Shown piece after piece: positions 19,680-28,445 of a stretch of DNA of 64,000 nucleotides; the stretch's first letter is position 1, and every line of letters begins with the position of its first letter. Source of the stretch: Oegoconia quadripuncta (lineage: Eukaryota > Arthropoda > Insecta > Lepidoptera > Autostichidae); contig OX438751.1 of the NCBI GenBank assembly GCA_949316235.1, forward strand, positions 2,090,413 to 2,154,412, read 5' to 3'. Below the pieces are notes generated by a model, which saw only the letters and a program-made list of their open reading frames with translations, ran no database searches and had not been told where the DNA came from. The position numbers were made by a program, and so were the translations under genes.

Positions 19680-19960
19680 AGAGAGAATTCTCCCCTGAGA
19701 AGAATAAGTAAGGAATTAAGGGGTTGCTATTTTTAAAAACAGACCTGGTTATGCGAACGGGCTGGTTATGTCCATGGATGTTTATTATCTAAATAGTCTG
19801 ATATTTTATAATATGCTTTCTTAATAAGTTTCTTTTATAGTATCTTTGAATTTATTGTAAGGAAGATTTTATACCGGATGAGTATTTTTACCGTAAGGAA
19901 AAAAATAGGACATATTAGGTAACTGAAATAGAAGTTATTGGCATAGGAAGTTTAGTTTTT
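19680..19960 (-). mobile_element. 3' fragment of the 23.4-kb non-LTR family, antisense
   Basis: On the minus strand it repeats the block before and after the 'gcccgttcgcataaccagg' motif and the 'cccctgagaagaa' motif of 23880-23920. The stretch 19858-19955 is itself mirrored at 20458-20560. Confidence 0.6.
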
Positions 19961-20078
19961 TTTTTTCCAAAACCATCATCGACCCCCGCCCCAGCTGGAG
20001 ATTGATATGCGACTGGCGGGATTCGCATGGTTCCTACCTATCATGCGAAATTAATTTGGCACTCATATTTTCTTCAAG

Positions 20079-20319
20079 TTTTTTTTTTTATGCATAACGG
20101 GTTGGTACTTGACCTCAATCACACCTGATGTTAAGTGAAGATGAGGTCGAAGATGGAAGCGTACTGACCCGGAAACCCCAACGCATTTGGGGGACTGACT
20201 ATCTTATCTCTGACAACCGGAACACAACAATGCTATTAACATTGCTGCTTGGCGGCAGGTTTAGATAAGATGGTGGTAGCTAGCCAGGCGGACATTTAAA
20301 ATGCCCTACCACCAACCAA
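20079..20319 (-). mobile_element. SINE family A, head missing
   Basis: Antisense copy ending at ACCAACCA, before the tRNA-like head. It sits in the middle of the inverted arms 19858-19955 / 20458-20560. Confidence 0.85.
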
Positions 20320-20599
20320 TTTTTTTTTAATTTATTTAGTTTAATGATGTAATTATGTAGAAAAGGCTACAAACGCGACCGTCAAATGCACGTTTTTACT
20401 GTTCCGTGGTGAAATGACAGAATGTTTTATTATATTTTATGGTTTTGAAGAAAAAAAAAATTAATTACCTATGCCAATACCTTCTATTTCACTTAATAGG
20501 TCCTATTTTTTTCCTTACAGTAAAAAAACTCATCCGGTATATCAACGGGAACCTCATAGAAATGTAGGGATGATGTAGATATATTCTTAGTCTTTTTAA

Positions 20600-21548
20600 C
20601 TACCGACGGAAAAGGGCGAGTGACTGTGTTATGCGGATGACAGTACGGGTGATGCCTTATATGCCGGCCGTGCTAATATTTCTCGGGCGCACGTTGATAA
20701 GTTTCGGGACAAGCTTGTGTCTGAAATCGAGACCTCACTAGACCAAGTCTCTAATTGGGGCATTCTCAACCTAGTTAAGTTTAACCCTAAAAAGACACAA
20801 GTTTGCGCATTCACCGCAAAGAAGATTCCATTTCTCCTGTCTCTTCAATTTCAGAGCACTCCCCTTGACGTTAAGCTGAGTATTGGGATTCTCGGAGTTA
20901 ACATCTCTAGTAACGTTCAATTCCGCGGTCATCTGGAGGATAAGGCCAAGTTGGCCTCCAAAAAGTTAGGTGTCCTCAGTAGAGCGGCTCGTTACTTCAC
21001 GCCGGCTCACCGCCTCCAACTTTATAAGGCGCAAGTTCGGCCGCACGTGGAGTATTGTTCTCACCTATGGGCTGGGGCACCTCAGTACCAGCTTCTTCCT
21101 TTTGACCGCGTTCAAAGTCGCGCAGACCGACTGGATCCCCTGGCGTTGCGAAGAGACGTCGCGTCCCTCTGCATTCTCTATCGCATATTTCATGGGGAGT
21201 GTTCTGAAGAACTGTTCGAGCTAATACCCGCTGCTCAATTTAACCGATACACTTCTCGCCGAAAATTAAATTTCCATCCACATCACCTGGATGAGTGGAA
21301 GTCTACCACTGTACGTTTCTCAAGAAACTTCTTACCACGTACGATCACCCTGTGGAACGGACTTCCGGCAGCGGTATTCCCGAACGAGTACGACATTGGA
21401 ACATTCAAGAAACGAGCCTACACCTTTCTCAAAGGCCGCCAACGCATCTGTGACTCTTTTGGTGTTGCAGGTGTCCATAGGCGGCTGTGATTGCTTTCCA
21501 TCAGGTGACCCGCATGCTCGTTTGCCGCACTCTCATATAAAAAAAAAA
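20600..21548 (+). mobile_element. 5'-truncated non-LTR retrotransposon with reverse-transcriptase palm motif
   Basis: The open frame starts just after a TGA at 20612 with C-Y-A-D-D-S-T-G-D-A-L-Y, the Y-A-D-D catalytic box of non-LTR reverse transcriptase. It then continues through the thumb/C-terminal region (L-G-V-N-I-S-S-N-V-Q-F, A-R-Y-F-T-P-A-H-R-L-Q-L-Y-K-A, V-E-Y-C-S-H-L-W) for about 290 residues to 21490. A 3' UTR of about 50 bp ends in poly-A. The frame is intact but lacks everything before the palm. Jockey/CR1-like; clade not certain. Shorter sister copies: 1788-1940 and 28308-28445. Confidence 0.88.
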
Positions 21549-21654
21549 GACTTGTGTTTGGCGGCGTTGTGTGTGTGTCCAGTCTTTATTCGCATTTATC
21601 TCAGTAAGGCGTGGTTCGATTTGAGTGCGGTTTTCTTTATTAATCTAATGTTAC

Positions 21655-21805
21655 TAAGGCCCGTATTAATAAATCGTTCTTGAGTTTGAGATCGCGTCTC
21701 AGTCTCAAGACCATTTTTTGTGATGCTGTTTTAATATGCAGCAGATTCTCAAGTGTCAACTTGAGGCCATGTCAATCTTGAGAACGGTTTATTATGCGGG
21801 CCTAA
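21655..21805. mobile_element. MITE with ends TAAGGCCCGTATTAATAAA (family M6)
   Basis: Inverted ends (AGGCCCG...CGGGCCT) and internal CTTGAG/CTCAAG motifs in alternation. Other copies: 60130-60467, fragments at 39140-39295, 42640-42745 and 8255-8275. Confidence 0.75.
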
Positions 21806-22325
21806 GAGAGTGATCAAGTTTAAAATATTTTATTCAATGTATGAATTCAAAAATATCACTTATAAAAGTTAACGTGTTATTTTTTAAAACTATATCGCTT
21901 CACAAGGGGCTGTGGTTAGGGAGAAGAGATGACAAGTAACTCCGTAACAACACATCGTTTAAATATACTGTCCTTATACCCAAAGGTTGCCTGGAACAGA
22001 TCGCCTTTAGTGATAAGGTCGCCAAATTGTACATTCTATTCTTATCACTTTTCTGAAACTGTATTTTCTTTGCTGTTGTGCAATAAAGTGTATTTGTATC
22101 TTTTAAATTGGATTCCATCTTATTTTATTACAATTTATATTACATATTACAAAACAAAAGCAAATAACATAGGTAGCGTAACCTGGAATTGGAAATCTGC
22201 TAACACCAGACCTATAATCATCTATCACGTAATAAGCCTTTTTCGGTTATTCCACCTATTGCTACTGATTCTCCCAGGGGAAATAGATTTCCTTTCATTT
22301 CTACTACTCTGATACAACATGCTTT

Positions 22326-22570
22326 ATAATAATAATAATAATAAATATTTCGGACACTTACACCAATCATCTAGTCCCAAACTAAGCAAAGCTTGTGCTA
22401 TGGATACCAGATAACGGATAAACATACATAAATATTTATATAAACATCCATGACTCGGGAATAAATGTTCGTATTCATCACACAAACATTTACCCCTCGC
22501 GGGATTCGAACCCGCAACCGTTGGTTTCGCTGACAGGGTCACTATCCACCACTACACCAATCGGTCGTCA
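22326..22570 (-). mobile_element. tRNA-derived SINE, family C (full length)
   Basis: Minus strand: head with A box (TGGTGTAGTGG-TAG) and B box (GGGTTCGAATCCCGCGAGG), body and (ATT)n tail. The best copy for reading this family. Confidence 0.88.
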
Positions 22571-22599
22571 ATGTAGTAAAAATCACAAACAAGTCTTTG

Positions 22600-23215
22600 T
22601 TTAAAAACAAACATTTATTTATATAAACTAAAAACGAATTCCTTTCATAACTTAAAAACTACAACTACAAAAACCGAGTAGTACTTTACTAATAAAATTG
22701 TAGTAGGTATTAATGAAATTAAAAACTTATTCATTATTAATTCTGCTCACACACATCTGTATGAGCACATGTAAAGCTTTCGTGAAGCCTATGAATTCTG
22801 GGTATTGCAGTATACATTACGTGATATTATTATGTGTTGATTGTCGACATGACGGTACATAACTAAACAGGATGTTCTGATAATGTAGTAGCAATGAATG
22901 GAAATCTATTTCCTCTGGGAGAAATACTTTGGTAGAAATAGGTGGAAGCACCGGCCGTTTTACATAGAGTTTGTTTAATGTGACGTATAAATTTCTGCTC
23001 TGTCAAACTCAATACATGTTCTGGTATTATATTGTAAAAGCGTATGCTGTGCAAAAGCTTTTGTTGGGCAAAAGATGTGCTACCCTTGCTAAATCTAAAT
23101 TGTGGAATTTCAATTTTATTTTTGTTTCTAGTATTGAAATTATGATTATTCGGCTGGTAAATCGATCGAATGAACTCCTCCTCCATAGTGTTGGGGACGT
23201 CCTTCATCAAAATCA
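22600..23215 (-). mobile_element. Non-LTR reverse-transcriptase C-terminal remnant
   Basis: A frame of 115 codons at 22863-23210 on the minus strand includes N-F-N-T-R-N-K-N-K-I-E-I-P and F-Y-N-I-I-P-E-H-V. This is the typical tail of reverse transcriptases of this type (N-T-R-x-K, then Y-N-x-I-P). No catalytic region. Confidence 0.65.
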
Positions 23216-23369
23216 GTGGTTGTCTTCCCTTCGGCTTTTCAAGACGTATTTTAGACGTATTTTCTTATAAGATTCTTATTCACAGAACCGTCCGGCCTCG
23301 GCCCACCACCATCTTTAATATCACATACTTATTTCTTCAAACAAATCTCTTGCCGCGGATATAAATACA

Positions 23370-24003
23370 ATCTTTGTTTTACAAAAACGAGCCGTTCGCG
23401 CAATTTATCAATTGAGACCTGCAGCGTCACTTAGAGACAGATTTAAAGAGTATATAATATTCTAACCTTTTCGTCACAGTACATTTTTGAAAATCTAATA
23501 TTATGTCAAAAAAATATAGCATCATTTAGGAAAAATAGTGATAAACATGATGTCAATACAAGAAATAAAGATAAACTTGCAGGTCACATAAGTCGCCTCC
23601 ACAAAGTCAGTAATTCATTCAAAGGGTTATGTATACGCTTTTTCAATAAAGTTCCTGTTGATATACAAAATCTTCCTTTCAATAAATTTAAAGATACTAT
23701 AAAACAGAAACTTATTAAGAAAGCATATTATAAAATATCAGATTATTTAGATGATAAACAATCATGGACATAACCAGCCCGTTCGCATAACCAGGCTATT
23801 TCACAATTAATAATGAAATATTATAAAATAATAATTAATAATTTTGTAACATAAACGCCTTTTTTTAAAAGAGCAACCTCTCTAGTTTCTTGCTTGTTCT
23901 TCTCAGGGGAAAATTGCCTTTTGAATAAGCAGTAATTTTAAAAATGTAAAATCTGACCCTATGTACCTACAAAATAAAGCATTTTTGAATTGATTTGATT
24001 TGA
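23370..24003 (+). mobile_element. Non-LTR reverse-transcriptase remnant with (TTGAT)n tail
   Basis: Fragments read L-Q-K-R-A-V-R-A-I-Y-Q-L-R-P, N-T-R-N-K-D-K-L, F-F-N-K-V-P-V-D-I-Q-N-L-P and Y-Y-K-I-S-D-Y-L-D-D-K. At least one frameshift (about 23460) separates them. The 3' UTR ends AATAAAGCATTTTTGAATTG then TGATT repeats. Its 3' part recurs at 19151-19338, 19680-19960, 25420-25520, 30825-30890, 35010-35215 and 35775-35955. Confidence 0.8.
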
Positions 24004-24642
24004 TTTAGAGATCGAAAAAGGTGAATATTGTGGATAATAAATTAGGACCAGCGCAAGAAGATGACGATATTTTTTTATAGCATAAGTTACTAACCATTCA
24101 TAACACTCATTGCTCGAGTCCGGACTCGCACTGAGCGAGTTTTTTATTATTGACACAGGTGATTTTTGAGATTTTCTGTGCGTAGGATGTCTGCGTAGGT
24201 TACACCAATCTAAAAATCGTAGCGTCATATCGCAGCAAACTGAGAAAATTCAACACTGTCACGTTTTTGTGTCGTTATTTGTATCATTATAGTCCTCTGT
24301 ACGAGTTATAGGTATATGCTTAATCGGTAATGTGGCGACGTTCCAAGGAAAATGCTTGCGATCGTTAGGTGTGACGCTGGCCGTGATAGACGGCGCGTTG
24401 TTTTAAAAAGAAATGCATTTAAACATGGAATAGAGATTCATTCGTGAGTGACCTCGCACCGTGAGCGGTCTCATATCGACCTTTTTTCTAATAAACCTCA
24501 GAATACAGAACACCCCAGAAGCCATCCGCGCGTTTTAAAGTGACGCAAGGCAAACTACGCTAATCAGCGTACTAACACTTGTGGTTGATTAGTCACTCTG
24601 TGGACATGACGGGCAGAAAGCAGTATCTATTTTAATTAAATT

Positions 24643-24768
24643 ATGCCGTCTTGTGTCGTTCCCACCTGTAAAATTCCTGTTGAGCATACGAAGAAACAGA
24701 ATGAGATCACATTCCATATGTGTACAGCATTCACATATCATTTAATTCTAATATTGATTTTGTTTTAA
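24643..24768 (+). pseudogene. Possible first exon of a THAP-domain protein (partial)
   Basis: ATG opens M-P-S-C-V-V-P-T-C-K then K-K-Q-N-E-I-T-F-H. This matches the start of a THAP zinc finger (C-x4-C near the N-terminus, then I-(S/T)-F-H). The remaining zinc ligands (C-x2-H) are not found in the same frame. A GTGTAC after F-H-M may be a donor at about 24718, or the copy is simply broken; the frame stops at 24768. THAP domains occur in P-element-type transposases and in host factors. No second exon could be identified downstream. Confidence 0.45.
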
Positions 24769-24914
24769 CTATTTTAATTGTCATATAAAATGATGCGTCC
24801 ATTTTGTTAGTGTGGCCAGTATGATGGAATATATCACCCTATAGTTTTTTATTACTAAACATTTAGAATTGACATTATTTATTCTATAATAAGTATTGGT
24901 ATAGACAACCGATT

Positions 24915-25345
24915 ATTGTAATGGATAAGGGTCACTATCCACGACGAATTGTTACTGCAGAGTTGTACACTAACAATTGTTTGCCACTTGTCTTAGAAAA
25001 AGATCGGAAGAAACGACGTCGCAGTAGGATCCTCCTTCACCACGACAACGTCTCGTCGCATACCGCCAAGCAAACGATCAACTATTTGGCGACGTCAGAC
25101 GTGGAATTATTGGGTCACCCGCCGTATAGCCCCGACCGACCGACTTGCGATTTTTATTTATTCCCGAAAATAAAAGAAAGACTTCGAGGAAAACGTTTTA
25201 TGGATGCCGAGGAAGCAGTGCTTGGCTACGTTTCAAAGGCCGTCGAAGATACCCCTAAGGACGAGTGGGCAAAGTGCTTTTCCCAGTGGTTCCATCGATG
25301 GATGTGAATGGACGCTATTTTGAAAACATATAATAAAACTAATAA
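24915..25345 (+). pseudogene. mariner transposase C-terminal half (D,D34D), decayed
   Basis: The frame at 24921-25307 contains L-H-H-D-N-V-S-S-H-T-A-K and G-H-P-P-Y-S-P-D-R-P-T-C-D-F-Y-L-F. The two aspartates are separated by 34 residues, the mariner signature (first catalytic Asp missing). Usual S-P-D-L-A-P is changed to S-P-D-R-P-T. K-I-K-E-R-L-R-G-K-R-F and W-A-K-C-F-S-Q-W-F-H-R follow. A one-base frameshift near 25300 puts the expected D-V-N-G-R-Y-F-E-N ending out of frame. The 5' half and the terminal inverted repeats were not found. Confidence 0.88.
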
Positions 25346-25414
25346 CTTGCTAGTTTGTTTAGTTTTTTTATTTTCTAAGAACTTTGAGTGTCGCCCTCGT
25401 ATCATATCGAATAA

Positions 25415-25520
25415 TAAGACAGCTATGTCCATGCTTGCCTATCATCCAAATAGTGATTTTATAATAGCCTTTTGCTAATAATTTCTGTTTTATGATTTCT
25501 TTAAATTTATTTAAAGGCAA
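25415..25520 (-). mobile_element. Fragment of the 23.4-kb non-LTR family
   Basis: Minus strand reads Q-N-L-P-L-N-K-F-K-E-I-I-K-Q-K-L then G-Y-Y-K-I, matching 23660-23745. Confidence 0.65.
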
Positions 25521-26031
25521 ATTCTGAGTACATTGTGGAGCTGGTTTTAATCAAAAAATTTAACAATGAACAAATTCCGCAATGTACTCTGCTTTCGATC
25601 AAACGTTTTTTGGGGTAGTGTAATTCGATATACCATTATAAGTACATTCGATCGTGTGTTTCAAAAACACGATTCCCTTAAGTTTGTCCATAGAAACAAC
25701 CCAAATTACCTACGTCTGAAAGTACGTCAATGTTTTAGGTAAAATCATGAAACTTTAAGTGATAATTAAATCAAATATTATTTATGGAGTGGACTGTACC
25801 ACAAAATAATATCAAATAGATACAGCTTATAGAAACACAAACATAGATCAAATAAATATTTAGCGACCAATCAGGTGCAAGCCTTAATTTCTTTGTAGCA
25901 GGAAACAAGCTTTATACGTTTCAGTTAATTGCGTCCCAGAATATGTTCAATACAAACAAATTCCTGTTAAATGTCGAGTTGAGTAATCAATTCAATTCTT
26001 TATTCAATGAAATATAACATTGGTGTCGATT

Positions 26032-26167
26032 CGCATGTACACCAACTAAACTAAACTAAAACCAGTTTTGGAGTGATGCCGTCGCATTGTACTGTACCAG
26101 GGAGAAAGAGACGTACTCTAAAACTGGTTTTAGTTTAGTTTAGTTGGTGTACATCCGAATCGACACC
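26032..26167. mobile_element. MITE family M1, short member
   Basis: Ends GGTGTCGATTCG / CGAATCGACACC with arms continuing through TGTACACCAACTAAACTAAA and AAAACCAGTTTT. Total 136 bp, almost a perfect hairpin. The closest relative is 56404-56541. Confidence 0.85.
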
Positions 26168-27120
26168 AATCAAGACAAATTCTTGGTTTGTTGGCATTCG
26201 GACTAATTACTGTGTAATGCCCCAGCAGTGGACGTAAACCAACCTTCACTTGGCACGAAGCCAATGCATAGGTCAGGTAGAAAGCAAGAACGTTGGCAAT
26301 CACGTCGTAAACACAGAATTTAGACGGCTTTGTGTTAATGTTAGAAATAGAAACTAAAGAAATTCTTTATCACAAAATATTGACTGTTAAATTATTTCTG
26401 ATGGTGAAAGTTTTAAGCTGAAAGCAAGACTGTAATACAGAAACTAACACTATGATATATGATTATTCATCATTGATTAATATCATAGATTTTCCGTTTG
26501 AGTAGTACAATGTTCGATCTTCCATTATCGTGACGCGTTCAGAAATTGGCAGCTGTTTTGTAAACTTCGTGAGTTCCGCGTTGCTTTCAAAGGATTTTAA
26601 AACGTCTATCATGTTTTTCAACGATTATGTATAAATTTTATCTATTACCTACAACTCCGAGGCCTATAATGGTAAAAATGTTAAACTTTATACTATGAGT
26701 TTGACCTATTTTCCGCCGGTAGCTCCAAATCCCCAACGCGTGTATCTGCGTGCGCGTACGCAAGTATTGTTGCTAAAAACGCTACGGAGCTCCAGCATCG
26801 GCGCAAATAGCACGCGTTATCATTCTCCAGAAATGTAAATCGAGAGCAGGGCCGCATTCAGAGACCGCTGGAGAATTCCAGGCGGAAGAAATCCAAAGAT
26901 TATCGCTGGAATCCTGTCATGATTGATCACGAAAAATTTCTGTTTAATTTTGTTGTACCTACATATTTAATAGTCATTATCAATGGATGTAGCAGAATAC
27001 ATGTAAACATCTCAAAGCGTTGATCTTGATCTTTGTCGCCGGATTCCGCCGCGAGACGCATAATTAATCGTGACGCGTCACTCTCGCGAAATAGATTTTT
27101 GAATGGTGTGGTTACTTTAA
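26168..27120. other. Upstream region of the micropeptide cluster, mostly unassigned
   Basis: No ORF or known repeat except a possible RTE-like 'cagcagtggacgt' trace at 26224. The last 250 bp has several CG-containing words (GACGCGTCACTCTCGCG, CGCCGCGAGACGC), unusual for the AT-rich surroundings, and abuts the TATA box at 27126. It may contain regulatory sequence. Confidence 0.4.
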
Positions 27121-27125
27121 AACAA

Positions 27126-27160
27126 TATATACGAAGCGGCTTCTCCTAGTTCCATCAGTT
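27126..27160 (+). promoter_or_regulatory. Core promoter: TATA box and arthropod initiator
   Basis: TATATA at 27126-27131 and initiator TCAGTT at 27155-27160. The putative +1 A at 27157 lies 31 nt after the first T of the TATA box, the canonical distance. It drives toward the first micropeptide ORF, whose ATG is 41 nt downstream. A clear DPE was not seen. Confidence 0.7.
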
Positions 27161-27197
27161 GCCTGTAGACTGTCGGGACTCTCGGGGCGGATTCACA

Positions 27198-27287
27198 ATG
27201 ACTTCCGAGGGTACTAACCTGGTTGCCACCTACTGCATCCTCCTGTTACTCCTGATATCCCTGTGGTTGCTGTATTCAGCGTTTTAA
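27198..27287 (+). CDS. Sarcolamban-like micropeptide 1 (29 aa), SERCA regulator candidate
   Basis: ATG at 27198, TAA at 27285. Seven polar residues (M-T-S-E-G-T-N) are followed by a single hydrophobic helix, L-V-A-T-Y-C-I-L, a leucine run, then S-L-W-L-L-Y-S-A-F at the C-terminus. Drosophila sarcolamban peptides (28-29 residues) have the same plan: N-L-x-x-T-(F/Y)-x-I-L, a Leu/Phe-rich core and L-x-x-Y close to the end. They sit in the sarco/endoplasmic reticulum membrane and inhibit the SERCA calcium pump in muscle. The ORF lies 41 nt after a TATA/initiator start and is followed 11 nt after the stop by a consensus splice donor (GTGAGT, 27299). The whole peptide thus fits in one first exon (about 27157-27298). 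Recognition is from sequence pattern and memory, not alignment. Confidence 0.82.
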   Translation: MTSEGTNLVATYCILLLLLISLWLLYSAF

Positions 27288-27298
27288 CAATGACAACA

Positions 27299-27304
27299 GT
27301 GAGT
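27299..27304 (+). promoter_or_regulatory. Splice donor after micropeptide 1
   Basis: A/GTGAGT, a near-perfect 5' splice site 11 nt after the TAA. The 3' UTR of this micropeptide therefore probably continues in downstream exons. Confidence 0.6.
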
Positions 27305-27702
27305 ACTATTTCTTTTAGTTTTATTATAATAATCCGTGGTAGCTGAGGTTTTTAGAATATCTTACATCAACTACTATAATATTCACTGTGCAATTTTCTC
27401 AACGTGTTGTACCAATATCGAGATAGATAAATTTTTGTATTTAATATAACCGTATCCTCCTATTTTCCAAATGGAATTCGCTTTTAAATTTAAGTAGGTA
27501 GATATTTATATGATGTAGCAAGTCAGGAAACCATTGATGTTAAGCAATTAAATAGGTTGAAATTTTGTCGAAAATTCCAAAATTTCAAACTGGAAATATC
27601 CTTCCATCGAGTCAGTCCCTGTGCTCTGACGTACAAATGCTACTGAAGGCGAATCGAGGACCAAAACTCGATCAGTACTTGGTGCTCCGTTCCGTTGCAA
27701 CC

Positions 27703-27801
27703 ATGCCGATCAACGCAGAGACTGTGAACCTCGCCGCCACATATATGATCCTGGTGATCCTGCTCTTCTTCCTCTGGCTACTCTACTCTGTCGTCTTCTA
27801 G
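27703..27801 (+). CDS. Sarcolamban-like micropeptide 2 (32 aa)
   Basis: ATG at 27703 in the good context GCAACCATGC; TAG at 27799. The frame is open upstream to 27565, but homology to copies 1 and 3 begins at M-P-I-N-A-E-T. The helix has N-L-A-A-T-Y-M-I-L, then F-F-L-W-L-L-Y-S and a V-V-F end. The N-terminus is three residues longer than copy 1. A consensus donor GTGAGT follows at 27813, 11 nt after the stop, just as in copy 1. The two exons therefore look like tandem duplicates that kept both ORF and donor. Its own promoter or acceptor is not certain; a TCAGTA initiator-like word is at 27672. Confidence 0.82.
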   Translation: MPINAETVNLAATYMILVILLFFLWLLYSVVF

Positions 27802-27812
27802 CGCCAGTTCCT

Positions 27813-27818
27813 GTGAGT
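27813..27818 (+). promoter_or_regulatory. Splice donor after micropeptide 2
   Basis: T/GTGAGT, placed at the same distance after the stop codon as the donor of copy 1. Confidence 0.55.
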
Positions 27819-28005
27819 GTATATACGGCTTAATTTCATAACGCTGAAAAATAACCGGTTCAAAATCAACACCTGTCAACCGAATCTATTATTGAAACTT
27901 GGGTATTGGCGTGGAAGGCGTGGCGTGTGGGCGATAACGTCGGCGCGACATTCGCGGCGGTCCTCCCAGTTCCCTGGAGCCAGTTGTCCAGTGCAGGTGA
28001 CCAAG

Positions 28006-28101
28006 ATGCCGAACCACGAGACGACGAACCTCATCGCCACCTACATGATCCTCGTTTTGCTCCTGGCGAGTCTGTGGCTGCTCTACGCGGGAATGTTCTG
28101 A
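28006..28101 (+). CDS. Sarcolamban-like micropeptide 3 (31 aa)
   Basis: ATG at 28006 (CCAAGATGCC), TGA at 28099. Begins M-P-N-H-E-T-T-N-L, continues I-A-T-Y-M-I-L-V and ends S-L-W-L-L-Y-A-G-M-F. It is closer to copy 2 at the start (M-P-x-x) and to copy 1 at the end of the helix (S-L-W-L-L-Y). A plausible acceptor (TTGTCCAGTGCAG, ending 27996) lies 9 nt before the ATG. After the stop only a weak GTGCTT is seen instead of GTGAGT, so this may be the terminal exon of the cluster. The coding stretch and its 5' flank are GC-rich compared with the neighbourhood. Function is inferred from the family: single-pass SERCA-binding peptide. Confidence 0.82.
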   Translation: MPNHETTNLIATYMILVLLLASLWLLYAGMF

Positions 28102-28307
28102 GGTGCTTCTTTCTAGGGTCCATCTAGTGATTTCAAAATGGTTTTTGAGTGTATTGGTCAGCAAATTTCTAGTATTTGATATTTTCGGCTTCGTATAAAA
28201 AAATGTCCTGATTTTTCTGTGTTGTGTCAATGTTCTACGAACTTTATTAGTGGTCGTAAAAACTTCGATCGGAGCTTTAGTGCTAACCCTTTTTCAAATA
28301 TCATTCA

Positions 28308-28445
28308 AATGCCTACACCTTCCTCAAAGGCCGGCAACGCATCTGTGACCCTTTTGGTGTTGCGGGTGTCCATGGGCGGCGGTGATTGCTTTCCATCAGG
28401 TGACCCGCATGCTCGTTTGCCGCCCTCTCATATAAAAAAAAAAAA
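28308..28445 (+). mobile_element. 3' tail of non-LTR element (20.6-kb family)
   Basis: A 138-bp tail copy: the end of the RT frame, CATCAGGTGACCCGCATGC and poly-A. Located 200 bp after the third micropeptide ORF. Confidence 0.8.

Noticed and set aside
27565..27702. N-terminal extension of micropeptide 2 (46 extra codons)
   Set aside because: No similarity to copies 1 and 3, which begin right before the helix; the ATG at 27703 has the better context.
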